From the NCBI RefSeq assembly GCF_002752165.1, contig NZ_MOMB01000060.1, forward strand, positions 1 through 58,488: 58,488 nt of DNA, written 5' to 3'. A program made the position numbers and the translations under genes. Every line of letters begins with the position of its first letter. Positions within the stretch are counted from its first letter, which is position 1. The notes under the pieces were generated by a model. It was not told where the DNA came from and did no database searches. It was given only the letters and a program-made list of their open reading frames with translations. This stretch comes from Erwinia sp. OLFS4 (GTDB lineage Bacteria; Pseudomonadota; Gammaproteobacteria; Enterobacterales; Enterobacteriaceae). Shown here one piece after another: positions 16,490 to 26,648 of the stretch.

Positions 16490-17989
16490 ATGCTGCATCT
16501 TTTTGCTGGTCTTGATTTTCATACTGGCCTGTTGCTGGTACTTGCCTTACTTTTTGTGCTTTTTTATGAAGCAATAAATGGCTTTCATGACACGGCGAAT
16601 GCCGTGGCGACCGTCATTTACACCCGGGCGATGCGTGCCCGCCTGGCCGTAGGCATGGCCGGGCTGTTTAACTTTTTCGGTGTCCTGCTCGGCGGTCTCA
16701 GCGTGGCTTATGCCATTGTGCACATGCTGCCGATTGATCTGCTGCTGAATGTCGGTTCAGCGCAGGGACTGGCAATGGTGTTTTCACTCTTGCTGGCGGC
16801 GATAATCTGGAACCTTAGCACCTGGTATCTCGGCTTGCCAGCCTCCAGTTCTCATACCCTGATTGGCTCGATTATTGGTATTGGTCTCACCAACGCCATT
16901 GTGAATCACACCTCGGTGATTGATGCACTGAATATCCCCAAAATGATCGAGATATTCCTGGCATTGCTGATTTCCCCCCTGGTAGGTTTGGCGCTGGCGG
17001 GCCTGATTATTTTTCTGCTACGTCGCTACTGGAGCGGAACTAAAAAGCGCGCACGCATTCACATGACGCCGGCAGATCGCGAAAGAATTGACGGGAAAAA
17101 GAAACCACCTTTCTGGACCCGTATTGCGCTTATTGTTTCTGCTATCGGCGTCAGCTATTCACACGGCGCTAATGACGGACAAAAGGGAATCGGTCTGATC
17201 ATGCTGGTACTGATTGGCGTCGCGCCGGCAGGCTTTGTGCTGAATATGAACGCTTCCGGTTACGACCTGATCCGAACCCGAGATGCCGTTATCCATTTAC
17301 AACAGTTTTATCAGCAGAACGATCGGGTGCTCAATCAGCTGGTCGCGCTGACTCCGCCGGCGGTACCAACGCCGGAAGAAGCCACCAATGGTCCGCAGAG
17401 TTTTCATTGTAAAACGGCCAGCGCAATGCACTCTCTGGATCGGGCGCAGCAACTGCTGACCGATCTGAAAAGCCTCAATCAACTGACGGTCGATCAGCGC
17501 AGCCAGATGCGCCGTATTATGATGTGCATCTCAGACGCTGCCGATAAAACGGCCAGTCTGCCGGGCGTTGATTCCAGTGACGCACGCTACCTGAAAAAAC
17601 TGAAAGGCGATCTGCTCAGTACCGTCGAATATGCGCCGGTGTGGATTATTATCGCCGTCGCCCTGGCACTCTCACTGGGTACCCTTATCGGCTGGCGTCG
17701 TGTGGCAACCACCATCGGCGAAAAAATTGGTAAAAACGGCATGACCTATGCCCAGGGAATGTCGGCGCAGATGACCTCTGCCCTGTCAATTGGCATCGCC
17801 AGCTATACCGGTATGCCGGTTTCCACCACCCACGTGCTTTCCTCTTCCGTTGCCGGCACCATGCTGGTTGATGGCGGTGGCATACAGAGTAAAACGGTAA
17901 AAAACATTCTGCTGGCCTGGATACTGACCCTGCCCGCCTGTATTGTCCTTTCTGGCGTACTTTACTGGCTGACACTCAAGCTGGTGTAA
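16490..17989 (+). CDS. pitA: Low-affinity inorganic phosphate transporter PitA
   Basis: A 499-residue inner-membrane carrier matching E. coli PitA from its first residues (MLHLFAGLD). The two PiT signature motifs are [18 protein letters not shown] in the N-terminal half and [19 protein letters not shown] after the first loop. A large cytoplasmic region (about 255-370) follows, and the C-terminal half has [18 protein letters not shown]. It imports neutral metal-phosphate complexes by proton symport. A GC-rich terminator follows the stop. No strong Shine-Dalgarno sequence precedes the ATG. Divergent from yhiN and convergent with uspB, as in E. coli. Confidence 0.96.
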   Translation: MLHLFAGLDFHTGLLLVLALLFVLFYEAINGFHDTANAVATVIYTRAMRARLAVGMAGLFNFFGVLLGGLSVAYAIVHMLPIDLLLNVGSAQGLAMVFSLLLAAIIWNLSTWYLGLPASSSHTLIGSIIGIGLTNAIVNHTSVIDALNIPKMIEIFLALLISPLVGLALAGLIIFLLRRYWSGTKKRARIHMTPADRERIDGKKKPPFWTRIALIVSAIGVSYSHGANDGQKGIGLIMLVLIGVAPAGFVLNMNASGYDLIRTRDAVIHLQQFYQQNDRVLNQLVALTPPAVPTPEEATNGPQSFHCKTASAMHSLDRAQQLLTDLKSLNQLTVDQRSQMRRIMMCISDAADKTASLPGVDSSDARYLKKLKGDLLSTVEYAPVWIIIAVALALSLGTLIGWRRVATTIGEKIGKNGMTYAQGMSAQMTSALSIGIASYTGMPVSTTHVLSSSVAGTMLVDGGGIQSKTVKNILLAWILTLPACIVLSGVLYWLTLKLV

Positions 17990-17994
17990 ATACC

Positions 17995-18023
17995 GGCCGG
18001 GCGCCCCAGCCCGGCCCTGTTTT
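17995..18023 (+). terminator. pitA terminator
   Basis: GGCCGGGC (17995-18002), loop GCCCCA, GCCCGGCC (18009-18016), then CTGTTTT. An 8-bp GC stem with a short T-run, 5 bases after the pitA stop and just before the end of uspB. Confidence 0.75.
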
Positions 18024-18029
18024 GCTCCA

Positions 18030-18365
18030 CTAATGCCAGATAGCCAGCGCGATTGCGCTGACCGCGATTAGTCCGCAAAGCGCGCTGGTGAGCATAAACT
18101 GGCCACGCACCCGTTCACAGCGCCGGATAAACTCTTCATCATGATGATCGCGATAGCGCTGTAACCAGATATAACGCACCAGCCGAACTTGCTTACCCGG
18201 CTGGCCATGTGCAGTAAAAAAGCCGGCACCATCCACGTACTGGTAAAGCAGCGGATCGCAGCCGCGCAATACGAAAAGCAATGCCCGTAAAGAAGAGAAG
18301 TAACGCGCCATATTCACCAGACAAACCACACACAAAGCCCAAAACAGTGCGATAGTGCTGATCAT
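18030..18365 (-). CDS. uspB: Universal stress protein B
   Basis: A 111-residue small inner-membrane protein with a hydrophobic segment at each end (about 4-20 and 90-108) and a charged middle containing [19 protein letters not shown]. Length and sequence match UspB of enterobacteria. In E. coli it is induced in stationary phase by sigma-S and affects ethanol resistance. The molecular role is unclear. The order pitA-uspB-uspA with uspB and uspA divergent is the same as in E. coli. Confidence 0.95.
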   Translation of the reverse strand: MISTIALFWALCVVCLVNMARYFSSLRALLFVLRGCDPLLYQYVDGAGFFTAHGQPGKQVRLVRYIWLQRYRDHHDEEFIRRCERVRGQFMLTSALCGLIAVSAIALAIWH

Positions 18366-18812
18366 ATCTCCCTCCTGACTAAAAACCGCTAAGACAGGTG
18401 CAGCGTACTCACGCCGGACAGGCTCAGCAGATGTCGCCCATTATCCGATGCCCAAATATTGTTGTTGCTACAGAAGAGAAAGGCGCTTGTAGTAACAAGC
18501 GTCACTAATAGTGTAGGAGATCTGAACTAAAACTTTCCATCTATGTTTTTATTGTTATATTGCGGTATAAAAAAATGCCGTTAATAGCGATAAAAAAGTG
18601 AAACAATGCGCTGTGACACAGTGCACAACAGCGTGTCGGACTATAATAGTGCACATTAAAACGATTATCATACCGGACAGTTATCCCACCGGCCGGTAAT
18701 AAGGAAGTTGAAGCATTGCGCCTCTTTTTTATCTGCTTTTAGCAAGTTAAGGCGCAACCGAGGATTAACCATTCGCGACCGATCCCGCGTGTCTTATGGA
18801 AGGAGTTTTATC
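18366..18812. promoter_or_regulatory. Divergent uspB/uspA control region
   Basis: 447 bases with no gene. A good -10 box TATAAT lies at 18642-18647 for uspA, about 165 bases upstream of its ATG. The -35 region is poor. The octamer AGTGCACA occurs on both sides of it in direct orientation (18620-18627 and 18648-18655), 28 bases apart. A long leader for uspA is therefore predicted. I saw no clear open frame or hairpin terminator in the rest. Confidence 0.5.
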
Positions 18813-19250
18813 ATGGCTTACAAACACATCCTGATAGCAGTAGATCTTTCTCCCGAAAGTAAAGTGTTGGTGGAAAAAGCGATCTCTATCGCGCAGCCTC
18901 ACAATGCTAAAGTTTCGCTTATTCATGTTGACGTTAATTATTCCGATCTCTATACCGGTCTGATCGACGTTAACCTTGGCGATATGCAACAACGTCTTTC
19001 CGAAGAAACCCAGAATGCCCTGAGCGAGCTTTCCACTGGGGCCGGCTACCCTATCAGCGAAACCCTGAGCGGTAGCGGTGATTTAGGTCAGGTACTGGTT
19101 GATGCTATCAGAAAATACGGCGCCGACCTTGTGGTCTGCGGCCATCATCAGGACTTCTGGAGCAAGCTGATGTCATCAGCACGCCAGCTGATCAATACCG
19201 TACATGTCGATATGCTGATCGTTCCGCTGCGTGATGAAGAAGAAGAGTAA
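18813..19250 (+). CDS. uspA: Universal stress protein A
   Basis: A 145-residue cytosolic stress protein of the UspA class. It opens [20 protein letters not shown] and shows [15 protein letters not shown] and a C-terminal HVDMLIVPL. The ATP-binding G-2x-G-9x-G motif of the UspFG class is not obvious, in keeping with the non-nucleotide-binding UspA class. An in-frame ATG at 18708 gives a longer reading, but the ATG at 18813 is preceded by AAGGAG at good distance and matches the known N-terminus. Unlike E. coli, dtpB does not follow. Confidence 0.96.
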   Translation: MAYKHILIAVDLSPESKVLVEKAISIAQPHNAKVSLIHVDVNYSDLYTGLIDVNLGDMQQRLSEETQNALSELSTGAGYPISETLSGSGDLGQVLVDAIRKYGADLVVCGHHQDFWSKLMSSARQLINTVHVDMLIVPLRDEEEE

Positions 19251-19260
19251 CCTGATGTCA

Positions 19261-19284
19261 CCCCCATAGCGTGCGCTGTGGGGG
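19261..19284. repeat. Hairpin between uspA and rsmJ
   Basis: CCCCCATAGC, loop GTGC, GCTGTGGGGG: a 10-bp stem with one T-G pair, between the convergent ends of uspA and rsmJ. It may block read-through from either side. There is no T-run. Confidence 0.45.
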
Positions 19285-19291
19285 ACTGCCG

Positions 19292-20044
19292 TTATGCCCC
19301 CAGGGGCGGATAGATATCAAAGCGATGGCTTTTGGTGACAATTGCCGAACGGGTTACCACATCCGCCAGTGGCGGTGCGTAATCCGGCCGTTTCACCACG
19401 ACTCTTTTTGTCGCCAGCTGGCGCGCAGGCATCAGCAAACCATCCGCATCCGTATCAGCACCCACCAGGGCCTGAAACACCCGCATCTCTTTCTTTACCA
19501 AAGCACTTTTCTGCCGATGCGGATACATTGGATCAAGATAAACCACTTCCGGGCGCGGGTGCAGATCGCTGAGCGCCGTCAGGCTCGATCCATACAACAG
19601 CGTCAACCGCTGGCGCAGCCAGCCACCAATTTCAGCATCCTGATAACCACGTTGTAAACCATCGTCCAGCAGCGCTGCAACCACCGGATGACGCTCCAGC
19701 ATGCGGACCCGGCAGCCCACAGCGGCCAGCACAAAGGCATCCCGACCCAGCCCGGCGGTTGCATCGACAACATCCGGCAGAAAGTGGCCTTTCACCCCCA
19801 CCGCTTTCGCCACCGCTTCCCCTCGCCCGCCGCCAAAACGGCGACGATGCGCCAACGCCCCGGCGACAAAATCAACGCGAATCCCCCCCAGCCGGGGTTC
19901 ATCCTGTTTACGCAACTCAAGACCCTGGTGAGTCATCACCAGTGACATCCGCTGAGTCATATCCTGCTCCAGCCCCCAGCGGGCAGCCAATACAGACAGG
20001 GCGCCGTCTCCGGCGCCCGTTTCATCCATCAGGCAGATTTTCAC
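19292..20044 (-). CDS. rsmJ: 16S rRNA m2G1516 methyltransferase RsmJ
   Basis: A 250-residue SAM-dependent methyltransferase aligned along its length with E. coli RsmJ (YhiQ). Conserved pieces are [20 protein letters not shown], then [17 protein letters not shown], the SAM site [16 protein letters not shown] and the catalytic [15 protein letters not shown], with [10 protein letters not shown] near the end. It modifies G1516 in the small ribosomal subunit RNA. The start is a GTG overlapping the prlC stop (GTGA), as in E. coli, so translation is probably coupled and the two genes share the heat-shock promoter upstream of prlC. Confidence 0.95.
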   Translation of the reverse strand: MKICLMDETGAGDGALSVLAARWGLEQDMTQRMSLVMTHQGLELRKQDEPRLGGIRVDFVAGALAHRRRFGGGRGEAVAKAVGVKGHFLPDVVDATAGLGRDAFVLAAVGCRVRMLERHPVVAALLDDGLQRGYQDAEIGGWLRQRLTLLYGSSLTALSDLHPRPEVVYLDPMYPHRQKSALVKKEMRVFQALVGADTDADGLLMPARQLATKRVVVKRPDYAPPLADVVTRSAIVTKSHRFDIYPPLGA

Positions 20045-22095
20045 GCCGCAGACGTTTCCTGAATACCATAATGCTTGAGCATTGCATCCAGCTTCGGTTT
20101 ACGACCACGGAAACGTTTAAACAACGTCATCGGTTCTTCAGAACCACCACGGGTCAGAATGCTGTCGAGGAAAGCCTGGCCGGTTGTCCGGTTGAATATG
20201 CCTTCTTCTTCAAAACGTGACCAGGCATCGGCTGCCAGCACATCAGCCCACAGATAACTGTAATAACCCGCGGCATAACCGCCGGCAAAAATATGGCTGA
20301 ACGCATGCGGGAAACGGCCCCAGGAAGGCGTCGGCACCACGGCAACCTGCTTTTTAATTTGCGCCAGCGTTTCAAGAATGCGTGCGCCACTGGCCGGATT
20401 AAATTCAGCATGCAGGCGGAAATCAAACAAACCGAATTCCAGCTGACGCAAAATAAACAGTGCCGCCTGGTAGTTTTTGGCCGCCAGCATTTTATCCAGC
20501 AGTGATTTCGGCAGCGGCTCACCCGTTTCATAGTGGCCTGAAATGAATGCCAGCGCGTCAGGCTGCCAGCACCAGTTTTCCATAAACTGGCTCGGCAACT
20601 CCACGGCATCCCAGGGAACGCCGTTAATACCGGAAACCCCAGGGACATCAATCTGCGTCAGCATATGATGCAGTCCGTGACCAAACTCATGAAACAGAGT
20701 AGTCACTTCATCATGGGTAAACAGCGCCGGTTTACCGCTAACCGGACGATTAAAATTGCAGGTCAGATAAGCAACCGGTTTTTGCAACGAACCGTCGGCC
20801 ATGCGCATCTGGCCAACGCAGTCATCCATCCAGGCCCCGCCGCGCTTATTCTCACGGGCATAGAGGTCAAGGTAAAAACTACCGCGCAGCGTACCCGTTT
20901 CGTCAAACAAATCGAAAAAGCGCACGTCCGGATGATAAACATCCACATCTTTACGCTCTTTGGCATGGATGCCATAAATGCGTTTCACCACCTCAAACAA
21001 ACCATTAACTACCCGCGCTTCAGGGAAATAAGGGCGCAGCTGCTCGTCACTGATGGTATAAAGATGCTGTTTTTGTTTTTCACCATAATAGGTCAGATCC
21101 CAGGGTTGCAGCTCATCAACCGCAAACTGTTTTTGCGCAAAAGCCCGCAGCTGTGCCAGTTCCTTTTCTGCCTGTGGACGAGCTCGTTTCGCCAGATCGC
21201 CAAGGAAGTCGAGCACCTGAGACGGGCTCTCCGCCATTTTTGTCGCCAGGGATTTGTCGGCATAAGAATCGAAACCCAGCAGCTGCGCCAGTTCATGACG
21301 CAACGCCAGCTCTTCTGCCATCACCTCACTGTTATCCCATTTACCTGCATTCGGCCCCTGGTCGGAAGCCCGGGTGGAATAAGCGCGATACATCTCTTCA
21401 CGCAGTGCGGCGTTATCACAATAGGTCATTACCGGCAGATAGCTGGGGATATCGAGTGTCAGCAGCCAGCCTTGCTGGCCTTTTTCTTCTGCCTGGGCGC
21501 TGGCCGCCGCCAGCGCGCTTTCTGGCAAGCCTGCCAGTTCACTCTGGTCAACAATCAGCTTGCTCCAGCCCATGGTCGCATCCAGCACGTTATTACTGTA
21601 TTTCGACCCCAGTTCGGACAGACGGGCGGCGATTTCCCCATAACGCTTTTGTTTGTCTTTTGAAAGGCCGATTCCGGAAAGTTCAAAATCGCGCAGCGCG
21701 TTATCCACCGCTTTTTTTTGCCCCAGACTCAGCGACGCATAACCACCGTTCTCTTTCAGATTACGGTATGCCTGGTAAAGACCGGCATGCTGCCCCACCC
21801 AGGTGCCATATTCTGACAGCAGCGGCAGCGCCTGCTCGTAGGCCTCACGCAGCTCAGGACTGTTTTTCACGGCGTTAAGGTGGCTCACCGGTGAAAATAA
21901 CCGGCTTAAGCGATCGTCAGCTTCCGCCAGCGGTTGTACCAGATTATCCCAGTTCCAGGGCGCCCCTTGTGCCACCACCTTTTCAACAGTGGCACGGCAG
22001 TCGTCGAGCGCCTGCCTGACGGCAGGCACCACGTGCTCAGGTTTAATCGCGGAAAAAGGTGGAAGAGTAAAATGACTGAGAAGTGGATTCGTCAT
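20041..22095 (-). CDS. prlC: Oligopeptidase A (M3 zinc metallopeptidase)
   Basis: A 684-residue cytosolic peptidase, E. coli OpdA being 680. The zinc site [15 protein letters not shown] lies around residue 465-480 (HExxH), with the third ligand Glu expected in the following [10 protein letters not shown]. It degrades short peptides, including cleaved signal peptides. The start is the ATG at 22095, with AAGGA 7 bases upstream and the family N-terminus [14 protein letters not shown]. An upstream in-frame start at 22203 adds 36 unrelated residues and would lie above the sigma-32 -10 box. Operon with rsmJ, divergent from rlmJ. Confidence 0.96.
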   Translation of the reverse strand: MTNPLLSHFTLPPFSAIKPEHVVPAVRQALDDCRATVEKVVAQGAPWNWDNLVQPLAEADDRLSRLFSPVSHLNAVKNSPELREAYEQALPLLSEYGTWVGQHAGLYQAYRNLKENGGYASLSLGQKKAVDNALRDFELSGIGLSKDKQKRYGEIAARLSELGSKYSNNVLDATMGWSKLIVDQSELAGLPESALAAASAQAEEKGQQGWLLTLDIPSYLPVMTYCDNAALREEMYRAYSTRASDQGPNAGKWDNSEVMAEELALRHELAQLLGFDSYADKSLATKMAESPSQVLDFLGDLAKRARPQAEKELAQLRAFAQKQFAVDELQPWDLTYYGEKQKQHLYTISDEQLRPYFPEARVVNGLFEVVKRIYGIHAKERKDVDVYHPDVRFFDLFDETGTLRGSFYLDLYARENKRGGAWMDDCVGQMRMADGSLQKPVAYLTCNFNRPVSGKPALFTHDEVTTLFHEFGHGLHHMLTQIDVPGVSGINGVPWDAVELPSQFMENWCWQPDALAFISGHYETGEPLPKSLLDKMLAAKNYQAALFILRQLEFGLFDFRLHAEFNPASGARILETLAQIKKQVAVVPTPSWGRFPHAFSHIFAGGYAAGYYSYLWADVLAADAWSRFEEEGIFNRTTGQAFLDSILTRGGSEEPMTLFKRFRGRKPKLDAMLKHYGIQETSAA

Positions 22096-22150
22096 AGCGC
22101 GGTCCTTTTTATCGTGTATGGAGGCAGCGTTACTGCGCGCAATAAGCAGT

Positions 22151-22180
22151 AACATGGGGCTAAACGAGACAGAAATCAAT
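22151..22180 (-). promoter_or_regulatory. Sigma-32 (heat-shock) promoter for prlC-rsmJ
   Basis: On the minus strand, a -35 element ATTGAT (22175-22180) is followed after 15 bases by CCCCATGTT (22151-22159), a full match to the sigma-32 -10 consensus CCCCATnT. The predicted start of transcription is about 50 bases before the prlC ATG. The Salmonella homologue opdA is known to be heat-shock regulated. Confidence 0.65.
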
Positions 22181-22333
22181 GCCTGTTGCTGCGGGCAGGG
22201 CATTTCGGCTGCTAACAGGTTATACTGCCAGCAGTCTTGTCGCTGACTCAGACCAATGTCCTCCTGCAGGAGGGTATTGTTATCAACGGATCACCGCGGC
22301 ATCCATGTTTTCCCATCGGATAAATCGTCAGAC

Positions 22334-23176
22334 ATGCTTAGCTACCGCCACAGTTTTCACGCCGGCAACCACGCCGATGTTCTTAAGCACACCGTTCAGA
22401 GCCTGATCATTGAAGGGCTGAAAGAGAAAGAAAAACCGTTCCTGTATCTTGATACTCACGCAGGGGCCGGGCGCTATCAGCTCAGCGGTGAACATGCCGG
22501 ACGCACCGGAGAATATCTCGACGGCATTGCCCGCATCTGGCAACAGGACGATCTGCCAGACCTGCTTAAACCTTATATTGGTGCGGTACGTGCTTTCAAC
22601 CAGGGCCGCGATCTGCGCTTTTATCCCGGTTCACCGCTGATTGCCCGCCACCTGCTGCGTGCTGAAGATACGCTGCACCTGACGGAACTGCATCCCAGTG
22701 ATTTCCCGCTGCTACGCAACGAATTTCAGAAAGAACCTCGCGCCCGGCTGGCACGCGCTGACGGTTATCAGCAACTGAAAGCGCGGCTACCGCCTCCGTC
22801 GCGTCGCGGAGTGATTTTAATCGACCCGCCCTATGAGCTAAAAAGCGATTATCAGGCAGTGGTGAGTGGTATTCAGGAAGGTCACAAACGTTTTGCGACC
22901 GGGGTATTCGCTCTCTGGTATCCGGTGGTGCTGCGTCAGCAGGTGAAAAAAATGCTTAACCAGTTGCAGGCCAGCGGCATTCGCCGCATTTTACAAATTG
23001 AACTGGCGGTCCGACCGGACAGCGACCAGCGGGGGATGACCGCCTCCGGGATGCTGGTGGTTAATCCCCCCTGGCGGCTGGAACAGCAGATGAAATCACT
23101 GCTTCCCTGGCTGCATGAAAAACTGGTGCCTGCCGGTACCGGTCACACTCACGTCAGCTGGCTGGTAGCGGAATAA
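22334..23176 (+). CDS. rlmJ: 23S rRNA m6A2030 methyltransferase RlmJ
   Basis: A 280-residue enzyme, identical in length to E. coli RlmJ (YhiR). It opens MLSYRHSFHAGNHADVLKH, has FLYLDTHAGAGRY near 41-53 and the amino-methyltransferase motif VILIDPPYE near residue 160. It methylates N6 of A2030 in 23S rRNA. The ATG at 22334 is the family start. An in-frame reading from 22256 adds unrelated residues. Divergent from prlC. Its stop codon TAA directly abuts the stop of the RNase BN gene on the other strand, leaving no intergenic base. Confidence 0.95.
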   Translation: MLSYRHSFHAGNHADVLKHTVQSLIIEGLKEKEKPFLYLDTHAGAGRYQLSGEHAGRTGEYLDGIARIWQQDDLPDLLKPYIGAVRAFNQGRDLRFYPGSPLIARHLLRAEDTLHLTELHPSDFPLLRNEFQKEPRARLARADGYQQLKARLPPPSRRGVILIDPPYELKSDYQAVVSGIQEGHKRFATGVFALWYPVVLRQQVKKMLNQLQASGIRRILQIELAVRPDSDQRGMTASGMLVVNPPWRLEQQMKSLLPWLHEKLVPAGTGHTHVSWLVAE

Positions 23177-24088
23177 TCACACGCTGAACAACGCGAAGTC
23201 GTGCGCCATCTCGGTTGCCGGGAAAATAGCCCGGCACTCTGCCAGCAGACGCGGACAGGCGTCCCGCTGATAACGTGAACTCAGGTGGGTAATAATCAGC
23301 CGCCGCACCGCCGCCTGTTGTGCTACCCTCGCGGCCTGCACCGTGGACGAATGGCCACGCCCATTTGCCTTCTCCTCCATGGCCGCTTCCAGCGTCGCTT
23401 CATGCACGATTAAATCGGCATCTTTTGCCAGCAATAACGACGCAGCGTTAGGCGAGGTATCGCCAAAAATCACCAGCGTTTTGCCTTTTCTTCCAAGCAA
23501 CAGATAATCCTTGCCGTTAATCACCCTTCCATCGGCCAGGCTAATCTGGCGACCTTGTTTAAGATCATAAAACCACGGGCCGCGTGGTACCCCCGCCGCG
23601 GCCAGCCTGATGTCATCCAGTGCCCCTGGCTTATCTTTTTCTTCAATACGGTAGCCATAACATTCAACAGGATGATTCATTTCGGCGGCCATGACCCGAA
23701 AACGCTCATCCTCGCATACCACCCCGGCGCTGATTTCAATAATTTCCATCGGAAAGGAGACCCAGGAACCACTAAGAGAAAGCGTGGTTTCCACAAAGCG
23801 CCGGAGACCGGCCGGACCGTACAATGTTAAGGGTCCGCTACCCTCACTCATTGATCGACTGGTCAGCAAACCAGGCAGGCCAAAAATATGATCGCCGTGT
23901 AAATGTGTAATAAAGATCTTTTCGATCCGCCCCGCTTTGATCGTGGTACGCAGGATCTGATGCTGTGTGCCTTCACCACAATCAAACAGCCAGCTGACGG
24001 CATGGTCAGTCAGGTTGAGTGCAATACTGGTGACGTTACGTTCGCGACTGGGCATCCCTGCGCCGGTGCCAAGAAATTGAAGTTGCAT
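23177..24088 (-). CDS. rbn: Ribonuclease BN / RNase Z
   Basis: A 303-residue metallo-beta-lactamase-fold nuclease, E. coli RNase BN (ElaC) being about 305. The zinc motif [17 protein letters not shown] is near residue 60-76, with [20 protein letters not shown] at the start. VIFGDTSPN near 208, VHEATLE near 228 and [10 protein letters not shown] near 268 supply the other ligands. It matures tRNA 3' ends. In E. coli this gene lies elsewhere. Here it is between rlmJ and gor, reading against both. Divergent from gor across 288 bases in which I see no other gene. Confidence 0.94.
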   Translation of the reverse strand: MQLQFLGTGAGMPSRERNVTSIALNLTDHAVSWLFDCGEGTQHQILRTTIKAGRIEKIFITHLHGDHIFGLPGLLTSRSMSEGSGPLTLYGPAGLRRFVETTLSLSGSWVSFPMEIIEISAGVVCEDERFRVMAAEMNHPVECYGYRIEEKDKPGALDDIRLAAAGVPRGPWFYDLKQGRQISLADGRVINGKDYLLLGRKGKTLVIFGDTSPNAASLLLAKDADLIVHEATLEAAMEEKANGRGHSSTVQAARVAQQAAVRRLIITHLSSRYQRDACPRLLAECRAIFPATEMAHDFALFSV

Positions 24089-24376
24089 GCCTTACCTCAG
24101 GTTGCTGTCTGCGTTGAGTGTAACGCGTTTAGCCACTTGCGCCACGCAGCCGGTAGCGAGAAATGCCGCTGGCCTTTCCCTATTGCAATCATTGGTGCAA
24201 ACTTTATGGGATCGCCAGCCCAGGCGTTACACTAGAGGCTATTTTATCAGGCGGTATTGCCGCAGGCGACGGTTCAGCCAGGGCAGTATATCGTGGCGAG
24301 CCTGCCTGATTACCGCGAAAAATAGCCTGATGCGCTGGCTCTCAGGCCAACCTAATTCACCGGACGGAATGCTTTA

Positions 24377-25729
24377 ATGACCAGACATTATGATTATCTC
24401 GCCATTGGTGGCGGTAGCGGCGGAATCGCCTCGGTAAACCGTGCCGCCATGTACGGACAGAAATGTGCGCTGATTGAAGCAAAATACCTTGGCGGAACCT
24501 GTGTCAACGTTGGCTGCGTGCCAAAAAAAGTGATGTGGCATGCCGCGCAAATTGCCGAGGCAATTCATCATTACGGGCCAGACTACGGCTTTGATACCAC
24601 CATCAATCAGTTTAACTGGAAGACGCTGATTAAAAACCGCAGCGCCTATATTGACCGCATTCACCACTCTTATGACAATGTGCTGGGCAAAAATAACGTA
24701 GAAGTGATTCACGGTTTCGCACGCTTTGTTGATGCACATACCGTTGAGGTTAACGGCGAACAGATTACCGCAGACCATATTCTTATCGCTACCGGAGGAC
24801 GGCCCGTCCTGCCTGCTATTCCTGGCGCAGAATATGGCATTAATTCCGATGGTTTTTTTGCGCTTGAAGCCCTGCCAAAACGCTCAGCGGTAGTCGGTGC
24901 CGGCTATATTGCGGTTGAAATAGCCGGCGTGCTGAACGCTCTGGGGTCTGACACCCACCTGTTCGTGCGCAAACACGCCCCACTTCGCAGCTTTGATCCC
25001 TTGCTGGCGGAAACCCTGGTGGAAGTAATGAAAGCGGACGGCCTGACGCTGCATACCCACGCGATACCACAATCGGTGAGCAAAAACGCCGATGGCAGCC
25101 TGACCCTGACGCTGGAGAATGGTCAGCAACAAACCGTGGATTGCCTGATTTGGGCCATTGGTCGCCAGCCCGCAACCGACAACCTGAATCTGGAGGCGGC
25201 CGGCGTGCTACGTGATGAAAAAGGCTACATCCCGGTGGATAAATTCCAGAACACCAACGTCGCCGGTATTTATGCGGTAGGGGATAACACCGGCCATGTA
25301 GAACTGACCCCGGTTGCGGTGGCGGCTGGACGGCGCCTTTCCGAACGGCTGTTTAACAATAAACCCGACGAACATCTGGATTACAGTAACATTCCCACCG
25401 TGGTATTCAGCCATCCGCCCATCGGTACCGTGGGCCTGACGGAAGCCCAGGCTCGCGAGCAATACGGCGAGCAGAATATCAAAGTGTATCAGTCCGCCTT
25501 TACCGCCATGTACACAGCGGTAACCCAGCACCGTCAGCCGTGCCGTATGAAGCTGGTCTGTGCCGGCAAGGAAGAAAAGATTGTCGGTATTCACGGCATT
25601 GGTTATGGTATGGACGAAATGCTGCAGGGCTTTGCGGTCGCCCTAAAAATGGGTGCCACCAAGCAGGATTTTGATAACACCGTCGCTATCCATCCGACCG
25701 GTGCAGAAGAATTTGTTACTATGCGCTGA
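24377..25729 (+). CDS. gor: Glutathione reductase
   Basis: A 450-residue FAD disulfide reductase, the exact length of E. coli Gor. The FAD motif is IGGGSGGIA near residue 10. The redox pair C42 and C47 lies in [14 protein letters not shown], the NADPH domain has [15 protein letters not shown], and the C-terminal catalytic pair H439/E444 is in HPTGAEEF. It reduces oxidised glutathione with NADPH in the cytosol. The upstream neighbour is the divergent RNase BN gene rather than rlmJ. A bidirectional terminator follows the stop. Confidence 0.97.
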   Translation: MTRHYDYLAIGGGSGGIASVNRAAMYGQKCALIEAKYLGGTCVNVGCVPKKVMWHAAQIAEAIHHYGPDYGFDTTINQFNWKTLIKNRSAYIDRIHHSYDNVLGKNNVEVIHGFARFVDAHTVEVNGEQITADHILIATGGRPVLPAIPGAEYGINSDGFFALEALPKRSAVVGAGYIAVEIAGVLNALGSDTHLFVRKHAPLRSFDPLLAETLVEVMKADGLTLHTHAIPQSVSKNADGSLTLTLENGQQQTVDCLIWAIGRQPATDNLNLEAAGVLRDEKGYIPVDKFQNTNVAGIYAVGDNTGHVELTPVAVAAGRRLSERLFNNKPDEHLDYSNIPTVVFSHPPIGTVGLTEAQAREQYGEQNIKVYQSAFTAMYTAVTQHRQPCRMKLVCAGKEEKIVGIHGIGYGMDEMLQGFAVALKMGATKQDFDNTVAIHPTGAEEFVTMR

Positions 25730-25748
25730 TCGCCCTGCTGAGATGAAA

Positions 25749-25772
25749 AAAACCGGCTGCCAGACCGGTTTT
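25749..25772. terminator. Terminator after gor
   Basis: AAAACCGG, loop CTGCCAGA, CCGGTTTT, with A-rich sequence before and TTTT at the end of the stem, so it can serve gor and, in reverse, the carbonic anhydrase transcript. Confidence 0.75.
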
Positions 25773-25795
25773 ACTCTGCTCACCGCCGGCCAGCA

Positions 25796-25826
25796 CCGAT
25801 GACAACAGCAGATTTTCTGTCATCGG
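25796..25826. repeat. 9-bp inverted repeat before the carbonic anhydrase stop
   Basis: CCGATGACA (25796-25804) pairs with TGTCATCGG (25818-25826) over a 13-base loop. It lies 37 bases beyond the carbonic anhydrase stop on the minus strand and may be a second transcript-end structure. Confidence 0.4.
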
Positions 25827-25862
25827 CCTTCGTCAACCTGATACCGCGCGGCTACAACAGGC

Positions 25863-26498
25863 TTATTCGAAAAAAGTTTCCGGATTTTCTGACAGCAAAA
25901 CAAAGCGCTCAGATTTATGTTCCAGCGCCTGAATAACACCGCTTTCAATATCATACACCCAGCCATGCAGCCGGATAGCGCCATTACGCAGGGCGACGGC
26001 TACCGACGGGTGCGTGCGAATATTATACAGCTGGGCAATGACGTTCTCCTGCACCATGGCATTAACTTTATCTTCTTCGCTGGCGTAGTGTTTTTCTTCA
26101 ATCACTGATTTTGCCGCATCGGCATAGCGCAGCCAGTGCGAAACCGCGGGCATATTGTCAAGACACTGACAGGTCGCCACCGCCTTCATTGCCCCACAGT
26201 TTGAATGGCCACAGATGATAATGTCGCTGACTCCCAGCGCCAGAACCGCATATTCTATTGTGGCAGAAACCCCACCGGGTTCCGGTCCGAATGAAGGCAC
26301 AATGTTGCCAGCATTACGAATAACAAACAGCTGGCCTGGCTCCTGCTGTGTCACCAGCTCCGGCACCAGACGGCTGTCAGAACAGGATATAAACAATGCC
26401 TTTGGACTCTGGCTGGAAGCAAGACCTTTAAATAGCTCACGTCTTTCAGGAAACACGTTTTCCTGAAAACTCAGGAATCCCTTAACGATGTCTTTCAT
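25863..26498 (-). CDS. Beta-class carbonic anhydrase, CynT-type
   Basis: A 211-residue enzyme closely resembling E. coli CynT. Zinc ligands and active-site residues are C39, D41 and R43 in [14 protein letters not shown], and H98 and C101 in [22 protein letters not shown] and [10 protein letters not shown] also match CynT. It interconverts CO2 and bicarbonate. The ATG at 26498 has GAGGTGG close upstream and matches the CynT N-terminus. An upstream start at 26540 is less likely. The cyanase gene cynS, its partner in E. coli, is not in this window, so a general bicarbonate-supply role is more likely. Confidence 0.92.
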   Translation of the reverse strand: MKDIVKGFLSFQENVFPERRELFKGLASSQSPKALFISCSDSRLVPELVTQQEPGQLFVIRNAGNIVPSFGPEPGGVSATIEYAVLALGVSDIIICGHSNCGAMKAVATCQCLDNMPAVSHWLRYADAAKSVIEEKHYASEEDKVNAMVQENVIAQLYNIRTHPSVAVALRNGAIRLHGWVYDIESGVIQALEHKSERFVLLSENPETFFE

Positions 26499-26648
26499 TT
26501 CCACCTCTAAGTTAATAAAATTGCAGGCAAAGTTACTCAAAAGTATAAGCAGCGATCACCAGACTGTTAAGATAATTCTGCCATCTTTTCCGCTGATGAT
26601 CCTTTTGGCGGCGACTGCTGACAGTATCTATGCCGCTGGCCGCACAGG

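Noticed and set aside
20665-21663. 332-codon open frame on the plus strand
   Set aside because: Antisense to prlC, with His/Gln/Phe-rich text, no domain and no ribosome site.
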